A stretch of 64,000 nucleotides of DNA. It comes from JAUWCL01 sp964599375. Its GTDB lineage: Bacteria > Krumholzibacteriota > Krumholzibacteriia > Krumholzibacteriales > Krumholzibacteriaceae. Where the stretch lies: assembly GCA_964599375.1 (NCBI GenBank), contig CAZREW010000005.1:124001-188000 (forward strand), written 5' to 3'. The notes beneath the pieces are model-generated. The model ran no database searches and was not told the origin of the DNA. It saw only the letters and a program-made list of their open reading frames with translations. The position numbers and the translations under genes were made by a program. This document shows positions 9,808 through 18,274 of the stretch, piece by piece (position 1 is the first letter of the stretch; each line of letters opens with the position of its first letter).

Positions 9808-10395
9808 TCAGCTTTCCGCGGCGATCTCCTCCATCGTCCTGCCGGAGGAGACCGAGGTGTCGAATGTGCCGACGGGATCAGCGGGAATGCCGGCCATTCC
9901 ATCCTTCTTCTTCAGGAGAAGCCATCGCGCCCCTTTCCCCTTGCCGGTCCTGATCAGGACCCAGGCGCCGCGGAGCCGCTCTCCCTCGAGAAGGATCTCC
10001 ACCTTGCCCTCCTCGAGCGATCTCTCCATGTCAGCTCCGTCGCCTTCCTTCATCCCCCTGATATTCTCATACGTGCCCCTGTCCCATACCATGACCGTCC
10101 CCCCGCCGTATTCCCCCTCAGGTATTGTCCCCTCGAACCCGGCATAGTCGTAGGGATGGTCCTCGGTGGGGACGGCCAGCCGCCTGTCGGCCGGCTCCGT
10201 AGACGGCCCCTTCGGAACGGCCCATGACTTGAGCACTCCTTCGACCTCGATACGGAAATCGAAGTGCAACGTCTTCGCCGCGTGCTTCTGGATGACGAAT
10301 ATCGGCCGGCCCCCGGGGCTCTCCCCGCCGCCAGGCTCTTGTGTCCTGCTGAAATCACGCTTTCTTTCGTACTCATCGAGGTCTTTCCCGCTCAT
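9808..10395 (-). CDS. LigD-type 3'-phosphoesterase domain protein
   Basis: A 195-residue protein equivalent to the N-terminal phosphoesterase module of DNA ligase D, which trims 3'-phosphate or 3'-ribonucleotide ends during NHEJ-type repair. Diagnostic features are FVIQKHAAKTLHFDFRIE, with its conserved histidines, WAVPKGPS, and the PEGEYGGGTVMVWDRG segment. The start at 10395 is set by AAAGGAGG. Neither the ligase/polymerase parts of LigD nor Ku is nearby, so this is a free-standing form, known in many bacteria and archaea. Confidence 0.88.
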   Translation of the reverse strand: MSGKDLDEYERKRDFSRTQEPGGGESPGGRPIFVIQKHAAKTLHFDFRIEVEGVLKSWAVPKGPSTEPADRRLAVPTEDHPYDYAGFEGTIPEGEYGGGTVMVWDRGTYENIRGMKEGDGADMERSLEEGKVEILLEGERLRGAWVLIRTGKGKGARWLLLKKKDGMAGIPADPVGTFDTSVSSGRTMEEIAAES

Positions 10396-10451
10396 GCCAG
10401 CCTCCTTTCCCCGCATTATAGAATAACTTTCCGTCGTTTATTAGTTTTTCG

Positions 10452-10481
10452 TTGACGCCTTTCCGGAACCCCCTATATATT
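10452..10481 (+). promoter_or_regulatory. Putative promoter of the nrdDG transcript
   Basis: TTGACG at 10452-10457 and TATATT at 10476-10481, with an 18-base spacer. Transcription would begin near 10488, just before the first stem of the riboswitch-like leader. Confidence 0.5.
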
Positions 10482-10486
10482 GTGCG

Positions 10487-10600
10487 GTGCCGCCGGTAAC
10501 CACTCCATATATGGGAGTGCCAACGGGAACCCGGTGAGAATTCGGGACTGAGCCGCAGCGGCGAGCAGGAACGAAAGCCGCACGATGGTACTGGCCCCCG
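10487..10600 (+). ncRNA. Cobalamin-type riboswitch in nrdD leader
   Basis: The leader contains the conserved cobalamin aptamer core: GGGAACCCGGTGAGAAT followed by CGGGACTGAGCCGCAG. An outer stem pairs GCCGGTAACCA (10492-10502) with TGGTACTGGC (10586-10595), and an ACTCC/GGAGT hairpin lies inside. The 3' B12-box is diverged from the textbook form. Cobalamin riboswitches often repress B12-independent isozymes; here that would be class III reductase, shut off when B12 permits a B12-dependent class II enzyme. Aptamer identity is likely; the ligand form is not determined. Confidence 0.75.
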
Positions 10601-10618
10601 CGGGACGAAAGGAACTTC

Positions 10619-12766
10619 ATGCAGTCCACTTCCACCGGAGGAATCAGGAAAACCGTCAGCAGCGAGTCTTCAGCGACATTCACATCGGTACGAAAGAGGG
10701 ACGGCCGGCTCGCCGATTTCGACGCTGACAAGATCACGCGCGCCATCCTTAAGGCCGGACGTGCCTCGGGTGAGTTCTCCGAGGACATCGCGAGGAAGCT
10801 GACGATCCGTGTGCTCGGCCTGATCCAGGTGATGGCGCAGAGCGATGTGCCATCGGTCGAGGAGATCCAGGACGTAGTGGAGGACGTGCTCCTCACCTCC
10901 CCCTTTAAAAAGACGGCAAAAGCGTACATCCTCTACCGCGACCAGCACGCGCGGATCAGGGACATGATCAGCAAGGCGGACGTCGACCTCATCGATAACT
11001 ACCTCGAGAAGCTCGACTGGCAGGTCAAGGAAAACAGCAACATGGCCTACTCCCTTCAGGGCCTGAACAACTATATCTCGAGCGAGGTCAGCAGGACCTA
11101 CTGGCTCAACAAGATATACACCCCGGAGGTCCGCGAGGCGCATTCGTCGGGGGCTCTTCATATACACGACCTCGGCCTCCTGTCGGTCTACTGCGTCGGA
11201 TGGGACCTTCACGACCTTCTGCGCAGCGGGTTCCGTGGCGCGGCGGGCAAGGCGGAGAGCAGCCCAGCCAGGCATTTCCAGACAGCGCTCGGGCAGATCG
11301 TCAACTTCTTCTACACGCTTCAGGGAGAGGCGGCCGGCGCGCAGGCATTCTCGAACTTCGACACCCTGCTCGCCCCGTTCATCCGCTACGACGGCCTCTC
11401 TTACAAACAGGTAAAGCAGGCATTGCAGGCGTTCGTCTTCAACGTGAACGTGCCGACCAGGGTCGGGTTCCAGACCCCGTTCACCAATCTCACGCTCGAC
11501 CTCCAGCCTCCCGCGACGCTGACGAGCGAGCCCGTCATCATCGGCGGCGAGCCTATGAAGGAGACTTACGGGGAATTCGGCGAGGAGATGGTCACTCTCA
11601 ACAGGGCTTTCCTCGAGGTCCTCTCCGAGGGGGACGCGCGCGGCAGGGTCTTCACCTTCCCGATCCCGACATACAACATCTCGCCCGGTTTCGACTGGGA
11701 CGCCCCGGGGCTCGAACGCCTCTGGGAAGTCACGGCGAAGTACGGGATCCCCTATTTCGCCAACTTCGTCAACTCCGACCTCTCCCCCGATGACGCCCGG
11801 TCGATGTGCTGCAGGCTCAGGCTCGACATCAGGTCCCTCGAAAAGAGAGGAGGCGGCCTGTTCGGCGCTAATCCTCTGACCGGGTCGATAGGCGTGGTGA
11901 CGATCAACATGCCCCGTATCGGGTATCTTTCGGAGACGGAAGAGGAGTTCTTCGGCCGCCTGGGCCACTTGATGGAGATAGCGCGCACCAGCCTCGAGAC
12001 GAAGCGCAAGGTCCTCGAAGGATTCACCGAGAAGAACCTCTATCCATACACGAAATATTACCTGCGTAACATGCGCGAGCGGCACGGCTGTTACTGGTTC
12101 AACCACTTCTCCACGATCGGGCTGGTCGGCCTCAACGAGGCGTGCCTCAATTTCCACGGCGTGACGATCGGCGACCCGAAGGGAGCGGAGTTCGCCGGCA
12201 GGACCCTGGACTTCATGAGGGAGAGACTGAGGGTCTTCCAGGAGGAGACAGGCAACTTCTACAACCTCGAGGCCACTCCCGCCGAGGGGACCTCCTACCG
12301 CCTGGCGAGGATAGACCGCGAGAAATTCCCCGACATCAGGTGCGCGAACGACGGCAGGAAGGCAGGAGGTGGCGAGCCGTTCTACACGAACTCAAGCCAG
12401 CTCCCCGTGGACTTCACCGACGACATCTTCGAGACTCTCGACCTCCAGGATGAGATCCAGTCGAAATACACCGGCGGCACGGTCCTTCACGTCTTTCTCG
12501 GCGAGGCGGTGGCCGATCCGGCCGCGATAAAGAACTTCGTTCGCAAGGTGTGCGACAGCTACAGGCTCCCCTATTTCACCATCTCCCCCACATTCTCGGT
12601 ATGCCCCGAGCACGGGTACCTCCGGGGAGAGGTCGCCCGATGCCCCGAATGCGCCAGGGAGACGGAGATCTACTCGCGCGTGGTCGGCTACCTCAGGCCG
12701 GTCGACCAGTGGAACGAGGGCAAGCAGGCCGAGTTCGAGATGAGAAAAAGGTACTCGATCTCATGA
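10619..12766 (+). CDS. nrdD: Anaerobic ribonucleoside-triphosphate reductase, class III
   Basis: Reduces NTPs to dNTPs by glycyl-radical chemistry, using formate or thioredoxin as reductant, in the absence of oxygen. It has 715 residues. An ATP-cone allosteric domain lies at about 20-110 (VRKRDGRLADFDADKITRAI). The C-terminus has zinc-type ligands Cys662, Cys675 and Cys678 and the glycyl radical site Gly690 in RVVGYLRP, the form typical of archaeal and thermophile-type NrdD rather than E. coli's. AAAGGA precedes the ATG. Its stop overlaps the start of nrdG. Confidence 0.96.
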   Translation: MQSTSTGGIRKTVSSESSATFTSVRKRDGRLADFDADKITRAILKAGRASGEFSEDIARKLTIRVLGLIQVMAQSDVPSVEEIQDVVEDVLLTSPFKKTAKAYILYRDQHARIRDMISKADVDLIDNYLEKLDWQVKENSNMAYSLQGLNNYISSEVSRTYWLNKIYTPEVREAHSSGALHIHDLGLLSVYCVGWDLHDLLRSGFRGAAGKAESSPARHFQTALGQIVNFFYTLQGEAAGAQAFSNFDTLLAPFIRYDGLSYKQVKQALQAFVFNVNVPTRVGFQTPFTNLTLDLQPPATLTSEPVIIGGEPMKETYGEFGEEMVTLNRAFLEVLSEGDARGRVFTFPIPTYNISPGFDWDAPGLERLWEVTAKYGIPYFANFVNSDLSPDDARSMCCRLRLDIRSLEKRGGGLFGANPLTGSIGVVTINMPRIGYLSETEEEFFGRLGHLMEIARTSLETKRKVLEGFTEKNLYPYTKYYLRNMRERHGCYWFNHFSTIGLVGLNEACLNFHGVTIGDPKGAEFAGRTLDFMRERLRVFQEETGNFYNLEATPAEGTSYRLARIDREKFPDIRCANDGRKAGGGEPFYTNSSQLPVDFTDDIFETLDLQDEIQSKYTGGTVLHVFLGEAVADPAAIKNFVRKVCDSYRLPYFTISPTFSVCPEHGYLRGEVARCPECARETEIYSRVVGYLRPVDQWNEGKQAEFEMRKRYSIS

Positions 12767-13395
12767 GGATAGGAGGATTTCAGAAATTCAGCCTCAGCGA
12801 TTTCCCCGGCCTGCCGGCGGCGATTGTATTCACGCAGGGATGCAATTTCCGTTGTCCTTTTTGCCACAACGGCGGCCTCATCCCCGATACGCCGCAGGAC
12901 GGACTTCTCATCCCCGAGGAATATGTGCTATCCTTCCTTTGTTCCCGTGCGGGAAAGCTCGACGGCCTCGTGGTAACGGGCGGCGAACCGACGCTTCAGA
13001 AAGGTCTTGCGGCATTCCTGCGAAATGTCAGGGAGATCGGATACAGGATCAAGATCGATACGAACGGCAGCAGGCCGGAAGTGCTCGAAATGCTCATATC
13101 CGAAGGCCTCCTGGACTTCGTCTCGATGGACGTCAAAGCTCCGCCGGGGGCCTACGACAGGCTGACCGGAGTGAGAGCCCCGATAGGCGAGATCATCAGG
13201 TCTATAGACATTCTCTCCCGCTGCGGAATAGAGCACGAGTTCAGGACGACACGCGTAACGGACCTTCTCTCCGACACCGATCTTGACGAAGTGGCGTGGA
13301 TGATACCGGACGGGGCTACGTTCCGGATGCAGGCTTTTGACCCCGCCATGGCGTTCGACAGGTCGCTCCGGAGGGCAGACGCGGCGGGAGCCTGA
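12763..13395 (+). CDS. nrdG: NrdD-activating radical SAM enzyme
   Basis: Generates the glycyl radical on NrdD using S-adenosylmethionine and a [4Fe-4S] cluster. The true start is the ATG overlapping the nrdD stop (ATGA, 12763), giving 210 residues, close to the usual size. The radical SAM motif CNFRCPFCHNG lies at about residues 26-36, followed by the VTGGEPT SAM-binding segment. Translational coupling with nrdD is expected. Confidence 0.95.
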   Translation: MRIGGFQKFSLSDFPGLPAAIVFTQGCNFRCPFCHNGGLIPDTPQDGLLIPEEYVLSFLCSRAGKLDGLVVTGGEPTLQKGLAAFLRNVREIGYRIKIDTNGSRPEVLEMLISEGLLDFVSMDVKAPPGAYDRLTGVRAPIGEIIRSIDILSRCGIEHEFRTTRVTDLLSDTDLDEVAWMIPDGATFRMQAFDPAMAFDRSLRRADAAGA

Positions 13396-13433
13396 CACCA
13401 ACAGACAACTGAAATAGCAGACGGAGATCTGAC

Positions 13434-15968
13434 ATGACGATGAGCAGGAGTGAGATATTCAGGAAATGGGGGATCTTCCACAAATCGTACGATGCCGCCG
13501 GCATTCTCAACGATTTCGCCAACCACATAGAGTATTCCCGGTCGAAGGACCAGTACACCGCCACGCTGAAGGACCTTTATTTCGCTCTCGCCCTGACCGC
13601 CCGCGACAGACTCGTCGAGCAGTGGATCAAGACGCAGCAGGTATATCACCAGAAAGACATCAAACGTGTCTATTACCTCTCCGCAGAGTACCTCATGGGG
13701 AGGGCTCTGATGAACAACCTGATCAATCTGGATATCTACAAGCAGACATGCGAGGCGATGGACAAGATCGACCTCGACCTCGAGAGGTTGATCGACCAGG
13801 AGCCGGACGCCGGCCTTGGGAACGGCGGTCTCGGGCGCCTGGCGGCCTGCTTCCTCGACTCGATGGCGACGCTGATGATCCCCTCGGTAGGATACGGGAT
13901 CCGGTACGAATACGGCATCTTCGAGCAGGAGATAAAGGACTTCGCCCAGCGCGAGCTCCCCGACGAATGGCTCAAGCATGGCAACCCCTGGGAGATCGAG
14001 CGTCCCGAATACTCATTCGAAGTAAAGCTGTACGGCAGGGTCAACGAGGAATGGGGCCCGGGCGACAAGACGATCAGTGAGTGGATCGATACGAAAAATG
14101 TCATCGGAGTCGCTTTCGACACGCCTATAGCCGGGTACGGCAATATCACGGTCAACACGCTGAGGCTCTGGTCGGCGCACTCCACGCAGGAGTTCGACCT
14201 CGACTACTTCCAGAACGGCAATTACCTGAAATCTGTCGAGCAGAAAAACCTCTCGGAGAACATATCGAAGGTCCTCTACCCGAACGACAGCACATTCGAG
14301 GGCCGCGAGCTGAGACTGGTGCAGCAGTATTTCTTCGTCTCGTGCTCCATTCAGGACATCATAAGAAGATACCTGATCGATCACAGGCATTTCGATGAGC
14401 TCCCCGACAAGGCGGCGATCCAGCTCAACGACACCCATCCCTCGCTCGCGATCGCGGAGCTGATGAGGCTTCTGATCGACGTCCATGGGCTCAGCTGGGA
14501 CATGGCCTGGGACATCACGACGAGGACCTGCGCCTACACGAACCACACCCTCCTGCCTGAGGCTCTCGAGGAATGGCCGGTTTCGATGTTCGAGAGGCTC
14601 CTTCCCCGGCATCTCCAGATCATACGCAGGATCGACGTGATGTTCCGCAAGAAGGTCGCGCTGAGGTACCCCGGCGACACCGAAAAGCTCGGGCGTATAT
14701 CGATAGTCACGGGCGACCCGAACGCAAAGGTCAGGATGGCCAATCTCGCCGTCGTGGGATCGCACTCGACGAACGGGGTCGCGGGCCTGCACACGGAACT
14801 TCTCAAGAAATACCTTCTCAAGGATTTCGACGAGATCTTCCCCGGAAGGATAAACAACAAGACAAACGGGATCACGCCGCGGCGCTGGCTTCTCGCCGCG
14901 AACCCGAGACTCTCCTCCCTGATAACGGAGAAGATCGGCGCAGGATGGGTGACCGATCTGGATCAGCTCCACCGCATCGAGGAGTTCGCCGGTGACGCGG
15001 AATTCATGGAGAGATACTCCGGCGTCAAGAAAGCCAACAAGGAGGATCTCGCCAGGCTGACGGCCAGGTTGACCGATTTCAGGATAGATCCCGAGTCGAT
15101 TTTCGACGTCCAGATAAAGCGTTTCCACGAGTACAAGAGACAGCTGCTGAATATCCTGCACGTGATATACTCCTGGCTGCGACTGAAGGAGGACCCGGCG
15201 TACAAGCCATGCCCGCGCACATATATATTCGCCGGCAAGGCGGCTCCCGATTACCTGATCTCGAAGCTCGTCATAAACCTGGTCAACCATGTCGCCGCAA
15301 TGATCAACGAGGACGACGAGACCGGCGATCTGCTCAAGGTGATCTTCCTGCCGAACTACAGGGTGACCCTGGCAGAGGCGATCATACCCGCCGCTGATGT
15401 CTCAGAACAGATCTCGACGGCGGGGTACGAGGCCTCTGGAACGGGAAACATGAAACTGGCGCTGAACGGCGCACTGACGATCGGCACACTCGACGGAGCC
15501 AATATCGAGATCATGGAGGAGGTCGGCAGGGAAAACATATTCATCTTCGGGCTCGACGCCGGACAGGCGAGAAAGGCCGCGGCCGATTACGACGCCCGCC
15601 GGTATATCGCCACAGACCCTTTACTGAAAAAGACTATAGACATGTTGCGCGGCGGATCCTTCTCGCCTGAGCAGAAGGACCTCTTCAAGCCGCTGGTCGA
15701 CGCGATGATGGGCAAAGACCGCTTCCTGGTCCTGGCTGATTTTGATTCCTACCGCAGGACGCAGGAAAATGTGTGCAGAGAGTACATGGACAAGGACTCC
15801 TGGAGCAGGAAATCCCTTATCAACGTTGCGCATTCCGGAAGGTTCTCGTCCGACAGGACGATCATGGAATACAACAAGGACATCTGGAAGGCCGACCGCC
15901 TCGTGGTCCCGGCCGAGAAGATGCGGCTCGCGTCGACCGATCCCGCCTTCATCGACCGTGAGGATTGA
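13434..15968 (+). CDS. glgP: Glycogen/maltodextrin phosphorylase
   Basis: Phosphorolysis of alpha-1,4-glucan to glucose-1-phosphate, a cytoplasmic step in glycogen use. It has 844 residues, the GT35 family length. The pyridoxal-phosphate lysine is Lys674 in EASGTGNMKLALNGA, and the substrate-site segments LGNGGLGRLAACF and NNKTNGITPRRW are intact. It starts 38 bases after nrdG on the same strand and ends in a strong terminator, so it may share the nrd transcript, although a separate promoter cannot be excluded. Confidence 0.96.
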   Translation: MTMSRSEIFRKWGIFHKSYDAAGILNDFANHIEYSRSKDQYTATLKDLYFALALTARDRLVEQWIKTQQVYHQKDIKRVYYLSAEYLMGRALMNNLINLDIYKQTCEAMDKIDLDLERLIDQEPDAGLGNGGLGRLAACFLDSMATLMIPSVGYGIRYEYGIFEQEIKDFAQRELPDEWLKHGNPWEIERPEYSFEVKLYGRVNEEWGPGDKTISEWIDTKNVIGVAFDTPIAGYGNITVNTLRLWSAHSTQEFDLDYFQNGNYLKSVEQKNLSENISKVLYPNDSTFEGRELRLVQQYFFVSCSIQDIIRRYLIDHRHFDELPDKAAIQLNDTHPSLAIAELMRLLIDVHGLSWDMAWDITTRTCAYTNHTLLPEALEEWPVSMFERLLPRHLQIIRRIDVMFRKKVALRYPGDTEKLGRISIVTGDPNAKVRMANLAVVGSHSTNGVAGLHTELLKKYLLKDFDEIFPGRINNKTNGITPRRWLLAANPRLSSLITEKIGAGWVTDLDQLHRIEEFAGDAEFMERYSGVKKANKEDLARLTARLTDFRIDPESIFDVQIKRFHEYKRQLLNILHVIYSWLRLKEDPAYKPCPRTYIFAGKAAPDYLISKLVINLVNHVAAMINEDDETGDLLKVIFLPNYRVTLAEAIIPAADVSEQISTAGYEASGTGNMKLALNGALTIGTLDGANIEIMEEVGRENIFIFGLDAGQARKAAADYDARRYIATDPLLKKTIDMLRGGSFSPEQKDLFKPLVDAMMGKDRFLVLADFDSYRRTQENVCREYMDKDSWSRKSLINVAHSGRFSSDRTIMEYNKDIWKADRLVVPAEKMRLASTDPAFIDRED

Positions 15969-16025
15969 CGAGCCTTGGGAGAAGGAGCGTAGCCGGGAAG
16001 CCGGCGGCGGAGGGAGAAAGAAGAA

Positions 16026-16070
16026 GAGCCGGGGCCCGGATGCTGTCCGGGTTCCCGGCTCTCTCGTTTA
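16026..16070. terminator. Bidirectional terminator after glgP
   Basis: GAGCCGGGG...CCCGG and CCGGG..CCCGGCTC form a long G+C hairpin followed by TCTCGTTT. It separates the converging glgP and parvulin genes. Confidence 0.75.
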
Positions 16071-16111
16071 CATGGAATACGCTCATCGCGATCCCGCCGT
16101 GCGGGCCCGGG

Positions 16112-17140
16112 TTACATGCTCGGAGCGAGAGCCGAATCGGCGTACTCGATCACGGCTGCGTCCCTCAGCGAGGTCATGTATGTGTTCATCTCGTCCTGCT
16201 TCTTCATGTCGGCAAGATAATCGATGATGCTGTCCTTAACGTCCTCAAAGGATGTAGAACCGGCATCCTCCTTCTCAGTCACCTTGATCACATGATAGCC
16301 GAACTTCGTTTCCACGACCGGGCTGATCTCTCCGACTTCGAGAGCGAACGCGGCATCCTCGAACGGCTTGACCATCTGGCCCCGGCCGAAGAATCCCAGG
16401 TCGCCTCCCTTGTCCTTACTCGGACAGTCCGAATTCTCCCTGGCCAGAGCCGCCATATCGCCGCCCGCGACTAGCTGGGCGCGGATATCTTCTATCTTGG
16501 CCTTCTTCTGCTCGCGCGTAACGTCCGAGTCCGTATCCGCCACGTTGATCAGGATATGTGAGGCGCGCACACGTTCGGGTGTCGTGAATCTCTCCTTGTT
16601 CGAATCGTAGAACTCCCTCGCCTCAGCCTCGGTAGGCTCCGCGATGCCGGCGGTCTTCATGTCGACCAGCTCCTCGAGCTTCATCCCGCGCTCGACTTCC
16701 ATGCGGAACTCTTCGGGGGTCAGGTTGCTCTTTTCGAGCTGGGCCACGAAGGTCTCCTCGTCAGGGAAATTGGCCTTGATCTCCTCGTATTTCCCTTCTA
16801 CCTGCTCGGGCGTCACCTTGATATTATCCTTATCGGCCGCCTGTGTGAGCAGCGTCCTGTTGACAAGATTGGCAACGGCCTGCTGCCTGAGCATCGGCTC
16901 CATCGAGTCGAGCTGCTGCTGGCTGACCCTGCCGGCCATCTGCTGCTTGAGCATCGAGAGCTCCTGGGAGAGCTCCTTGTCTCCAATGACAGTACCGTTA
17001 ACCTTTGCTACGAAATCAGCCTTGCCCGTCATGGGGGTGTCCATGCTTTCTCCGCTCTCTTTCTTCCCGTCGCCCCCGCATCCGGCTATGGCTGCCACCA
17101 TTACAAAAAGCAGGATAAACGCGATCTTCGATCTCAACAT
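16112..17140 (-). CDS. Parvulin-type peptidyl-prolyl isomerase lipoprotein (SurA/PrsA-like)
   Basis: Folding catalyst for exported proteins, acting in the periplasm. It has 342 residues with a lipoprotein signal (lipobox AIAGC, Cys21). A SurA-N-like helical chaperone domain covers about 45-175. One rotamase (PpiC) domain follows at about 185-285, with RASHILI, GGDLGFFGRGQMVKPFE and KFGYHVIKV, all hallmark segments. A GGAGGGAGG site precedes the ATG. One parvulin domain rather than SurA's two makes it closer to PrsA/PpiC-like lipoproteins. Confidence 0.92.
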   Translation of the reverse strand: MLRSKIAFILLFVMVAAIAGCGGDGKKESGESMDTPMTGKADFVAKVNGTVIGDKELSQELSMLKQQMAGRVSQQQLDSMEPMLRQQAVANLVNRTLLTQAADKDNIKVTPEQVEGKYEEIKANFPDEETFVAQLEKSNLTPEEFRMEVERGMKLEELVDMKTAGIAEPTEAEAREFYDSNKERFTTPERVRASHILINVADTDSDVTREQKKAKIEDIRAQLVAGGDMAALARENSDCPSKDKGGDLGFFGRGQMVKPFEDAAFALEVGEISPVVETKFGYHVIKVTEKEDAGSTSFEDVKDSIIDYLADMKKQDEMNTYMTSLRDAAVIEYADSALAPSM

Positions 17141-17372
17141 CGGATGGTTCCTCCCTCCGATAGAATAGATACGGCGGCCCGGTCCGGCTCCAAGGCCGGC
17201 GGCTCAATAATCGAGCTCAGCAGCCTTTACGGGGATTTGCCCGGTGACCGCCTGAAGCCCTTCCCCACCATTCTCGCTGCGGGGCGGGCAGGCCCATATA
17301 AGGTAGCACCGTGGCGGGGAAAAAGCAATCACAGTGATTGCACCCCGGGCCCATTTGTAGGAATATCATAGC

Positions 17373-17654
17373 ATGGAAAACGATCTCGGCCCGGTAGAGC
17401 TGCCCATAGACGGGGTTCTGGACCTCCACGCGTTCGCCCCCTCAGACGTAAAGGAGCTCGTGCCGCATTATCTCGATGAATGTCGGGCCCGCGGGGTCCT
17501 GTCTGTGCGTATAATCCATGGAAAGGGTACCGGGGCGATGCGGGAGACCGTTCACGCGATCCTAGCCTCCCTTCCCTTTGTGATATCCTACCGGCTTGCC
17601 GGCGAGGACGCCGGCGGCTGGGGAGCCACCCTCGCGTCCCTCGATCCTCTCTAG
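17373..17654 (+). CDS. Small Smr-domain protein
   Basis: A 93-residue protein consisting almost entirely of one Smr domain, the nuclease-like module at the C-terminus of MutS2. Hallmarks are LDLHAF (about 16-21) and the IIHGKGTG loop (about 47-54). Free-standing Smr proteins act on branched DNA or on mRNA of stalled ribosomes; which applies here is unknown. Its stop codon overlaps that of the oppositely oriented ogt by four bases. Confidence 0.85.
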   Translation: MENDLGPVELPIDGVLDLHAFAPSDVKELVPHYLDECRARGVLSVRIIHGKGTGAMRETVHAILASLPFVISYRLAGEDAGGWGATLASLDPL

Positions 17655-18145
17655 CGCCTCAAACCAGTCGCTCCCTCGAGATCGAGCAGCTTCTTTTTCT
17701 TTCCCAGCCCTCCCCCGTATCCCGTCAGCCTGCCGTCGGCGCCGATGACCCTGTGGCAAGGTACGACGATCGATATGGGGTTCTGGCCGTTCGCCGCCCC
17801 GACCGCCCTCGAGGCCTTCGGCCTGCCCATCCGCCTCGCCTGCTCCCCGTAAGATATCGTCTCGCCGTACGGTATCCTGCGAAGCTGCCGCCAGGCAGCC
17901 TGCTGGAACGGCGTGCCCTCCGGGGAGAGCTCGAGCTCGAACTTCGTCCTCTCTCCCCTGAAATACTCATCGATCTGCTTCCTGGCCTCTTCGAGATGCC
18001 TGTCGGACCTCTCCCACATCGGCCCGGGAAATCCACTCTTCGGCCGCCCGAAAAGGATCTCCGTTATCTTACCGCCGCGCCCCGCGATGAAAAGCTCGCC
18101 AACGGGGGTCTTCATCGTGGTCCAGTATTTCTTTTTCTTATCCAT
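17651..18145 (-). CDS. ogt: Methylated-DNA-protein cysteine methyltransferase
   Basis: Suicide repair protein that removes O6-alkyl groups from guanine. It has 164 residues. The acceptor cysteine is Cys130 in the PCHRVIG motif. The DNA-binding helix region (GTPFQQAAWRQLRRIPYGETISYGE, about 77-101) is typical. It is of the short Ogt type without an Ada regulatory domain. It converges on and overlaps the Smr gene. Confidence 0.95.
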   Translation of the reverse strand: MDKKKKYWTTMKTPVGELFIAGRGGKITEILFGRPKSGFPGPMWERSDRHLEEARKQIDEYFRGERTKFELELSPEGTPFQQAAWRQLRRIPYGETISYGEQARRMGRPKASRAVGAANGQNPISIVVPCHRVIGADGRLTGYGGGLGKKKKLLDLEGATGLRR

Positions 18146-18274
18146 GATTTACTCCGTTCGTTGGATCTGTGGGCCTAATCCGTCATTCTACTCCTATCCA
18201 GAGGGATAATAAAGCCTTGCTGCTGCCAAAATCACTTTTTCAGTCCGCCGCAGGGCGGGTACAATCGTCCTGAC

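Noticed and set aside
10670..12157. 495-codon open frame antisense to nrdD
   Set aside because: Shadow of nrdD; composition dominated by Arg, Glu, Val and Asp, as expected from the opposite strand.
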